Below the pieces are notes generated by a model. That model was not told the origin of the DNA, did no database searches, and saw nothing but the letters and a program-made list of their open reading frames with translations. Positions 57,589 through 64,000 of a stretch of DNA of 64,000 nucleotides are shown piece by piece (the first letter of the stretch is position 1; each line of letters opens with the position of its first letter). This DNA is from DATBSK01 sp964501785. Lineage in GTDB: Bacteria > Actinomycetota > Acidimicrobiia > IMCC26256 > PALSA-555. The position numbers and the translations under genes are program-made. The stretch is from assembly GCA_964501785.1 (NCBI GenBank), contig CAZCUD010000008.1, positions 89,900-153,899 on the forward strand, in the 5' to 3' direction.

Positions 57589-58770
57589 CTAGAGGTAGGG
57601 AGCCGGGTCGACCGGGTTGCCGCTGAGGCGCACCTCGAAGTGCAGGTGCGGACCGGTGCTCATGCCGGTGCTGCCCACGTATCCGATCACGTCGCCGGCC
57701 GCGACCGACGCGCCGACGCTGGTGTTGAGCGACGACTGGTGGGCGTAGAGGGTCGCCATCCCTCCGCCGTGGTCGACGACGACCGTGTTGCCGTAGCCGC
57801 CCTGGCCGCCGGCGATCACGACGGTGCCGGCACGACACGACTGGATCGGCGTGCCGCTCCCCGCCGACATGTCGGCACCGCTGTGCATGCGCGAGTAGCC
57901 CAGGATCGGGTGCATCCGCGGACCGAAGCCGCTGGTGATCGGGCCCGGCACCGGACGCGCCTGACAGGACCCCGGCGCCCCTGGGCCGGATCCGAGCGCG
58001 CGCAGGCGAGCGGAGATGCTGTCCGACGCGGCCTGGAGCGCCGCGAGCTCCGACTCGAACTCGGTCTTGCGGGCCTGGATGTCCTCGATCGCGGACTGCT
58101 CGGCTGCCTGCTGCTGCGCGGCCTCGGCCCGCGCGGGCTCGATCTGGCTGCGCAGCGAAGCGATCTCGTCCCGTGCGGCCTGCGCCTCCTCGGTCGCCCG
58201 GTCGGCCTTCGCCTTCTCCTCGGCGAGCTGCTGGCTCTTCACCTCGAGCTGGTTGCGGAGCCGCTGGACCCGCTTGACGATCCGGCGGCGCTTCTCGGAG
58301 ACGTGGTCGAGGTACTTGTCCTGGCGCCCGATCTCGTCGGGCCGCGACGCGAGCACGATGTCGTAGGCCGCTCCGGTGCGCGCCGAGCGGTACATCTCGG
58401 CAGCCGACTCGTCGAACTCGGCCTGCGCGGCCACGAGCTCGGCCTGCGTGGCATCGATCTCGGCCTGGAGCTCGACGGTGCGGGCGAGGAGTCGCTCCGA
58501 CTCGGCGACGAGGGGCGCGAGCTTGGCCTCGGCGGCGGTCACCTGCGCGTCGAGCTCGGCGACCCGTGCGTCGATCTCGGCCTTGCGGGCCGAGATCGCG
58601 AACAGCTCCTGCAGCGCCGCGGCCTCCTGCGCCGAGGCCTCACCGATCTGGTCCTGGAGCTGCTGGCGGCGGTCGTCCTCGGGCGCGCCGGACGCGAGCG
58701 ACCCGCTCAGCGCGAGGGCCACGACGAGCACGGGCGCGGCGAAGAGGATCCGGGAGCGAGGGATTCGCAT
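57589..58770 (-). CDS. M23 murein peptidase with coiled coil (FtsEX partner, EnvC-like)
   Basis: A 393-residue exported protein: signal sequence (RIPRSRILFAAPVLVVALALSG), a long coiled coil of about residues 30-270 (LQDQIGEASAQEAAALQELF..., RRRIVKRVQRLRNQLEVKSQQ), and a C-terminal LytM/M23 domain with HSGADM, TLYAHQSS and GPHLHFEVR supplying zinc ligands. EnvC-like proteins of this form are driven by FtsEX to activate or perform septal wall cleavage; ftsX and ftsE lie just upstream. The ATG at 58770 is used; 58779 or 58782 are possible. Confidence 0.9.
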   Translation of the reverse strand: MRIPRSRILFAAPVLVVALALSGSLASGAPEDDRRQQLQDQIGEASAQEAAALQELFAISARKAEIDARVAELDAQVTAAEAKLAPLVAESERLLARTVELQAEIDATQAELVAAQAEFDESAAEMYRSARTGAAYDIVLASRPDEIGRQDKYLDHVSEKRRRIVKRVQRLRNQLEVKSQQLAEEKAKADRATEEAQAARDEIASLRSQIEPARAEAAQQQAAEQSAIEDIQARKTEFESELAALQAASDSISARLRALGSGPGAPGSCQARPVPGPITSGFGPRMHPILGYSRMHSGADMSAGSGTPIQSCRAGTVVIAGGQGGYGNTVVVDHGGGMATLYAHQSSLNTSVGASVAAGDVIGYVGSTGMSTGPHLHFEVRLSGNPVDPAPYL

Positions 58771-58874
58771 GGGAGCCATCAAGGCTAGACAACACCGGTC
58801 ACAGGAACAACAGGGAGAACGGGCGTCCGAGACGTTGATTTCACGCCGATCCGGGCCGGATCGGCGGCGATCCG

Positions 58875-59759
58875 TCAGACGCGGAGGAAGCGGCGGAGCC
58901 CGATCATCGAGCCGATGAGGCCGATCACCACCCCGAGCACGATCACGTACAGGGCCACGACGAGCGCGTCGTTGCTCGTGACGAAGAACTCGCGGAAGAA
59001 CCCGTCGGGGCTGTCGAACCAGTTGTCGAACCCGACCTTGAGCGCGGCGACCACGCCGACGGCGAGCCCGGCGCCGATCAGGCCCTGGACGAGCCCCTCG
59101 GCCATGAACGGGACCCGCACGAACCAGTTCGACGCGCCGACGAGCTTCATGACCTCGATCTCACGGCGCCGGGCGAAGGTGGCGAGCCGGATCGTGTTCA
59201 CGATCAGGAACAGCGACGACACCAGCAGCACCAGCGAGAGGCCGATGAAGATCAACCGGGCCGTATCGGTCGCGTCGAGCAGGCCCTCGAGCGCCTCGGC
59301 CGGCGTCGCCACCTCGTCGACGCCGGGCTGGGCCTCGAAGCGGTTCTGCACCGCCTCGGTGCGCTCCGCCCGGATCGGGACGATCCGGAACGACGTCGGC
59401 AGCGCGTCGGCCGTGATGTTCTCGACGAGGTCGGGGTCCTTCTGGAAGATGCGCTTGAACTCCTCGAGGGCCGCTTCCTTGTCGAAGTACCGGAACGACT
59501 TCACGTCCGGGTCGCCCTCGAGCGCGGTGCGCACGTCGCCGATCTGCCCCTCGGTGGCATCGATCTGCATGAAGATCTCGAGGCGCACGCCGCCCTTGAT
59601 GCGCTCGGTGCCGTGGTCGACCCACCGCGAGAGCATCATGATGCCGCCGAACAGCGCGAGCGACACCGCCACGGTCAGGATGCCGGCGATCGTCATCAGG
59701 AGGTTGCGGCGCAGCGAGACGATCGTCTCGCGACCGAAGTACGTGATGCGGGTCCACAT
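58875..59759 (-). CDS. ftsX: Cell division permease FtsX
   Basis: A 294-residue membrane protein with four segments: one near the N-terminus (LLMTIAGILTVAVSLALFGGIMM), an extracytoplasmic domain of about 120 residues, then three more (LIFIGLSLVLLVSSLFLIVN, GLIGAGLAVGVVAALKVG, ALYVIVLGVVIGLIGSMIGL). ATFARRREIEVMKLVGASNWFVRVPFMAEGLVQG is the FtsX signature. It starts 6 nt after the ftsE stop. Confidence 0.94.
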   Translation of the reverse strand: MWTRITYFGRETIVSLRRNLLMTIAGILTVAVSLALFGGIMMLSRWVDHGTERIKGGVRLEIFMQIDATEGQIGDVRTALEGDPDVKSFRYFDKEAALEEFKRIFQKDPDLVENITADALPTSFRIVPIRAERTEAVQNRFEAQPGVDEVATPAEALEGLLDATDTARLIFIGLSLVLLVSSLFLIVNTIRLATFARRREIEVMKLVGASNWFVRVPFMAEGLVQGLIGAGLAVGVVAALKVGFDNWFDSPDGFFREFFVTSNDALVVALYVIVLGVVIGLIGSMIGLRRFLRV

Positions 59760-59765
59760 CGCCGG

Positions 59766-60452
<687 letters not shown>

Positions 60453-60551
60453 GAAGCAGCGACACCCTGGGGGAGGGGTTTCGGCCGGGTCGAGGGTACC
60501 AGCCGCTCCCCCTGCTTCCGTGGCACGCCGAATCGGGTGCTTCGGCGCAGG

Positions 60552-62024
60552 TCAGGCGGCCTTCGCGGGCTCCTTGAGGCACGGATCGCCACAGGGTGGC
60601 AGCACCGGCACGCGCGCGACGTCGAACACGGCTTCGCTCCGGCGGATGGTCACGAACGCGATCACGGCGCCGACGACGCAGAGACCCGCGGCGATCAGCA
60701 TGGCGCGACCGAAGCCTTCGTCGAGGTCGAGCGACTCGCCCACGCCGGCGAGCCCCGCGGCCGCGGGCAGCACGGCGACCGCCAGGAGACCGGCGATGCG
60801 CGCCACCGCGTTGTTGATCGCCGACGCGACGCCCGCGTGGTCGTCGTCGACGGCAGCCAGCACCGACGCGGTGAGCGGCGCCACGGTGAGCGAGAGGCCG
60901 GCGCCGAGCACGACCGCAGCCGGGAAGACGGACGTCCAGTAGGACGCCCCGGGCTCGACGGTGACGAGGAGCGCGGTGCCGGCCCCGACGATCAGCGGGC
61001 CGAGCGTCATCGGGAGACGGGGGCCGATCCGCTGCGCCAGCGCGCCGGCGCGGGGGGAGAACACGAGCATCAGCACGGTGACGGGGAGCAGCGCCGCCCC
61101 GGCCTCGAGGGCGTCGTAGCCGAGGTCGGACTGGAGGTGCACGACGAGCAGGAACGTCACCGCGCTGAAGGCCGCGTAGACGGCGAACGTCACCCCGTTG
61201 GCGCCGGAGAACTGGCGCGAGCGGAAGATCGAGAGCGGGACCATCGGCTGATCGAGACGCGACTCGAGGACGCACCATCCGACGAGCGCGAGGATGCCGA
61301 CCGCCGCGAGCACGACCTCGAGGGCCGACCAGCCTCCGGCCGGACCCTCGATCAGGGCGAAGACGAGCGCACCGAGACCTCCTGCGAGCACCACCCCGCC
61401 GGCGACGTCGACGTGGCGATCGGCGTGCTCGTCGCGGGTCTCGGGGACGTGACGCAGCGCGATCGGCACCGCGACCGCGACGATCGGCACGTTGATGAGG
61501 AAGACGAGGCGCCACGAGACGGCGTCGATCAGCCAGCCGCCGAGGAAGGGGCCGATCGCTGCCGAGACGCCGGCCAGGCCCGACCACGCGCCGATCGCGC
61601 GCGCCCGATCGGCCGGCGCGAAGGTCGACGAGATGATCGCCAGGCTCGCCGGGACCAGCAGCGCGCCCGCCGCACCCTGGACGACGCGGGCGACGATCAG
61701 CAGGCCGACCGAAGGCGCGACGCCGCACACCACCGACGACGCCGCGAACGCGACCAGTCCCCACACGAACATGCGGCGTCGCCCGAACAGGTCGCCGAGC
61801 GAGCCGCCGACCACGAGGAACGATCCGAGCGCGAGCAGGTAGCCGCTGACGACCCACTGCAGGTCGGCGAGGCTCGCATCGAGATCACGGGCGATCGCCG
61901 GCAGCGCCACGTTGACGACCGTGCCGTCGAGGAACACGACGCCGGACCCGAGGACCGCCGCGGCCACCACCCACCGACCGGCAGTCGTCCCCGTGCGGAG
62001 CCCGGGCCCCCCGCCCGACGTCAC
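60552..62024 (-). CDS. MFS drug transporter, DHA2 (14-TM) type
   Basis: A 490-residue permease. GSGVVFLDGTVVNVALPAIARDLDASLADLQWVVSGYLLALGSFLVVGGSLGDLFGRRRMF contains the family motifs D1 and A, and GPFLGGWLIDAVSWRLVFLINVP motif C. About 14 hydrophobic segments follow. It likely exports drugs or lipophilic compounds by proton antiport. It splits the usual prfB-ftsE neighbourhood, so it may be a later insertion. Start ATG 62024. Confidence 0.9.
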   Translation of the reverse strand: MTSGGGPGLRTGTTAGRWVVAAAVLGSGVVFLDGTVVNVALPAIARDLDASLADLQWVVSGYLLALGSFLVVGGSLGDLFGRRRMFVWGLVAFAASSVVCGVAPSVGLLIVARVVQGAAGALLVPASLAIISSTFAPADRARAIGAWSGLAGVSAAIGPFLGGWLIDAVSWRLVFLINVPIVAVAVPIALRHVPETRDEHADRHVDVAGGVVLAGGLGALVFALIEGPAGGWSALEVVLAAVGILALVGWCVLESRLDQPMVPLSIFRSRQFSGANGVTFAVYAAFSAVTFLLVVHLQSDLGYDALEAGAALLPVTVLMLVFSPRAGALAQRIGPRLPMTLGPLIVGAGTALLVTVEPGASYWTSVFPAAVVLGAGLSLTVAPLTASVLAAVDDDHAGVASAINNAVARIAGLLAVAVLPAAAGLAGVGESLDLDEGFGRAMLIAAGLCVVGAVIAFVTIRRSEAVFDVARVPVLPPCGDPCLKEPAKAA

Positions 62025-62076
62025 CGGCGCCGCTCCGGGCGCTCACCGCCGGACGGGCTCGGACGGGGTCGGGACG

Positions 62077-63195
62077 TCATCCCGTCGGCACGGCGTCGGA
62101 GCCGCGGGCACGCCACTGGAGCCAGGCCTCGATCATCTCGTCGAGGTCGCCGTCGAGCACGGCGTCGACGTTGCCGGTCTCGTGGCGGGTCCGCTCGTCC
62201 TTCACGAGGCGATACGGGGCGAGCGTGTACGTGCGGATCTGGCTGCCGAAGGCCACGTCGCGCTTCTCCCCCGACAGCTCGGAGAGCTCGGCGTCGCGCT
62301 CCTGGCGCTGCCGCTCGGCGAGGCGCGCGGCGAGGATCTGCATCGCGCGCGCCTTGTTCTGGGTCTGGGAGCGCTCGTTCTGGCACGAGACGACGATCCC
62401 GGTCGGCAGGTGCGTGATCCGCACCGCGGAGTCGGTGACGTTGACGTGCTGACCACCGGCGCCGGAGGACCGGTACGTGTCGATGCGCAGGTCGGACGGA
62501 TCGATCTCGGGCTCCTCCGCCTCCTCGAGCGCCGGCACCGCGTCGAGTGACGCGAACGCCGTCTGGCGGCGGGCGTTCGCGTCGAACGGCGAGATGCGGA
62601 TCAGCCGGTGGACGCCACGCTCGCTCTCGAGCAGCCCGTACGCGTACCGACCTTTCACCGTGAAGGTCGCCGAGCTGATCCCGGCTTCCGTGCCGGGCTG
62701 GACCTCGTCGAGCTCGACGTCGAAGCCACGTCGCTCTGCCCAGCGCGTGTACATGCGGAGCAGCATCTCGGCCCAGTCCTGCGCGTCGGTGCCACCGGCA
62801 CCGGAGTTCACCACGCAGATCGCGTCACGGTCGTCGTGCTCCCCGGTGAACAGCGCCCGCAGCTCGAGGTCGTCGAGCTGCCCGCGCAACGTCTCGATGC
62901 CCGCGGCGATCTCGGACTCGAGCGTGTCGTCGCGCTCCTCGCGAGCCAGCTCGTGCAGCGTCTCGACGTCGGACAGGGTCCGGTCGAGCGCCGCGACGAT
63001 GTCGAGGTCGTCCTTGACGCGGGCGTGCTCGGTCGTGACGCGCCGAGCGCGATCGGGATCGTTCCAGAGATCGGGATCGGCGACGACCTCGTTGAGCTCG
63101 TCGAGACGTGCGCGCGCCTCGTCGACCCGCAGATACCCGTGCGCGTCGTCGACGCGGCGCGCCAGCGCGGCGAGGTCGTCGGTGAAGTCGCGCAC
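62077..63195 (-). CDS. prfB: Peptide chain release factor 2
   Basis: A 372-residue factor that ends translation at UGA and UAA. The SPF codon-recognition tripeptide is in RISPFDANARR, marking RF2, and the catalytic GGQ in SSGAGGQHVNVTDSAVRITHLPTG. The gene is a single uninterrupted frame from GTG 63195, so the autoregulatory frameshift known from E. coli prfB is absent. Confidence 0.96.
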   Translation of the reverse strand: MRDFTDDLAALARRVDDAHGYLRVDEARARLDELNEVVADPDLWNDPDRARRVTTEHARVKDDLDIVAALDRTLSDVETLHELAREERDDTLESEIAAGIETLRGQLDDLELRALFTGEHDDRDAICVVNSGAGGTDAQDWAEMLLRMYTRWAERRGFDVELDEVQPGTEAGISSATFTVKGRYAYGLLESERGVHRLIRISPFDANARRQTAFASLDAVPALEEAEEPEIDPSDLRIDTYRSSGAGGQHVNVTDSAVRITHLPTGIVVSCQNERSQTQNKARAMQILAARLAERQRQERDAELSELSGEKRDVAFGSQIRTYTLAPYRLVKDERTRHETGNVDAVLDGDLDEMIEAWLQWRARGSDAVPTG

Positions 63196-63210
63196 GAGAC
63201 GTCGGCCGCT

Positions 63211-64000
63211 TCAGCGACCGTGGCAGAGCTTGTACTTCTTGCCGCTGCCGCAGTAGCAGGGTTCGTTGCGGCCAGGGGTCTTCTCGACGGTGACGGGCTC
63301 GTTGGCCGCGCCGATCGGGCCCACCGGCTCGGGCGCTCCGCCGAGCTCTTCGAGCGCGGCCTCGTCCGCGGGCTGCGCGGCGCGGGCCTGCGCGAGCGCG
63401 GCCGAACCCTGCACGGGATCCTCGGGAGCCGAGTAGGAGAGGTTGCGGGGCGCCTGCTCCTCCTCCTGCGTGACGACCTCGAGGTGGGTGACGTAGCGGA
63501 CGAAGTCGTCGTCGATCATCGCCATCATCGCCTCGAACATGTCGAAGCCCTCGCGCTGCCACTCGGCGAGCGGATCGCGCTGACCCATGGCCCGCAGGTT
63601 GATGCCCTCGCGCAGGTAGTCCATCTCGTAGAGGTGCTCGCGCCACCGCTGGTCGATCACCGAGAGCATCACGCGGCGCTCGATCTCGCGCAGCGTCTCG
63701 GCGCCGATCGTCTGCTCCTTGGCGTCGTAGCGCTCGAGGGCGTCGTCGACCACCAGCCCTCGGAGCTCGTCGACGTGCTTCGCGTCGTCGAGCCGAGTGC
63801 GAGTGATGTCGGTCGGCACCGCCTGCGTGAGGCTCGTGTGGAACTCGTCGAGGTCCCAGTCTTCGGGGTGCTCACTCGGGCAGTACGTCTCGATGAGGCG
63901 TTCGAGCGCGTCCTCGATGGCCTCGCGCGAGGCCTCTCCGAGGTCTTCGCCGTCGAGGATCTGCTGGCGGCGCCGGTAGACCACCTTGCGCTGCTCGTTC
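63211..64000 (-). CDS. secA: Preprotein translocase SecA, C-terminal part (truncated by window edge)
   Basis: The last ~263 residues of SecA. The helical wing and scaffold part is visible (VMLSVIDQRWREHLYEMDYLREGINLRAMGQRDPLAEWQREGFDMFEAM), then a variable linker and the SEC-C zinc motif NEPCYCGSGKKYKLCHGR at the end. The frame is open to the window edge, so the motor domains lie beyond it. SecA drives protein export through SecYEG. prfB follows 15 nt later. Confidence 0.95.
   Translation of the reverse strand, partial: NEQRKVVYRRRQQILDGEDLGEASREAIEDALERLIETYCPSEHPEDWDLDEFHTSLTQAVPTDITRTRLDDAKHVDELRGLVVDDALERYDAKEQTIGAETLREIERRVMLSVIDQRWREHLYEMDYLREGINLRAMGQRDPLAEWQREGFDMFEAMMAMIDDDFVRYVTHLEVVTQEEEQAPRNLSYSAPEDPVQGSAALAQARAAQPADEAALEELGGAPEPVGPIGAANEPVTVEKTPGRNEPCYCGSGKKYKLCHGR

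Noticed and set aside
57329..57592. Small ORFs in the gap after the peroxiredoxin gene
   Set aside because: Low-complexity Arg/Ala/Gly translations in several frames, no ribosome-binding site, no neighbour coupling.
62077..63195. Programmed frameshift in prfB as in E. coli
   Set aside because: The gene is one continuous frame from GTG 63195 to the stop, with no internal UGA.

Overview
The window is high-GC actinobacterial chromosome whose first ~23.5 kb is the late half of a prophage; the rest is host DNA. An actinobacterium is indicated by the gene block mec-cysO-cysM-(tsaC)-murI-MBL-rph-rdgB, which matches the mycobacterial order, by an F420-type LLM oxidoreductase, a mycothiol-type DinB/maleylpyruvate isomerase protein, a DUF3052 protein, and several starts that look leaderless with a TANNNT -10 box just upstream. 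A deep-branching group such as Acidimicrobiia would fit, but that is inference from general character only.

Prophage (left edge to about 23,510). The left end lies outside the window. From the left: a 5'-truncated transglycosylase-like gene, a small zinc-ribbon protein, an HNH endonuclease, terminase small and large subunits, SPP1-type portal, MuF-type minor capsid protein, scaffold and a P22-like coat protein. Next comes an unusual cargo of three translationally coupled genes: a cytidylyltransferase-like enzyme, a GNAT acetyltransferase, and a fused sugar nucleotidyltransferase-glycosyltransferase. After it the structural order resumes: head-tail connectors, tail terminator, tail tube, a frameshifted pair of tail-assembly chaperones, tape measure, distal tail, glycine-rich adhesin-like protein, tail hub and minor tail protein. 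A secreted protein encoded on the opposite strand, a lysis cassette (membrane proteins and an amidase endolysin), a small membrane protein, a tyrosine integrase and a small ORF lead to the right junction, a tRNA 3' fragment at 23,461-23,508. The layout is that of a siphovirus. Late genes are tightly packed with many 4-nt stop/start overlaps, and carry two repeated signals: an identical 16-bp start-associated sequence, and small hairpins with a GCAC loop.

Host region 23.5-33.4 kb: an SDR-lipoprotein pair, tRNA-Leu(UAG), a divergent small protein and a four-PAS diguanylate cyclase, then a long leftward block for dNTP sanitation (rdgB), RNA processing (rph), an MBL hydrolase, murI, tsaC/sua5, cysM and cysO. 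33.4-39.8 kb: mec, a lone molybdenum-hydroxylase large subunit, a nitronate monooxygenase-like enzyme, a Gfo/Idh/MocA oxidoreductase, then smpB with the tmRNA gene (decodable tag peptide) and an HNH endonuclease gene abutting the tmRNA 3' end. 39.8-57.1 kb: accessory metabolism (methyltransferase, VOC protein, YqgE, two amidohydrolases, MDR reductase), a DrrAB-like ABC exporter, a secreted zinc peptidase, a thioesterase-LLM pair, a fatty-acid desaturase facing a TetR regulator across a clear palindromic operator, a SRAP protein, DUF3052 and a 1-Cys peroxiredoxin. 57.6-64 kb: M23 peptidase, ftsX, ftsE, an MFS transporter, prfB and the 3' end of secA, i.e. the conserved division/secretion block with an MFS gene inserted.

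The most unusual parts are the three-gene glycan-type cargo inside the head module, the repeated late-gene signals of the phage, and a repeated hairpin 3' of two host genes.
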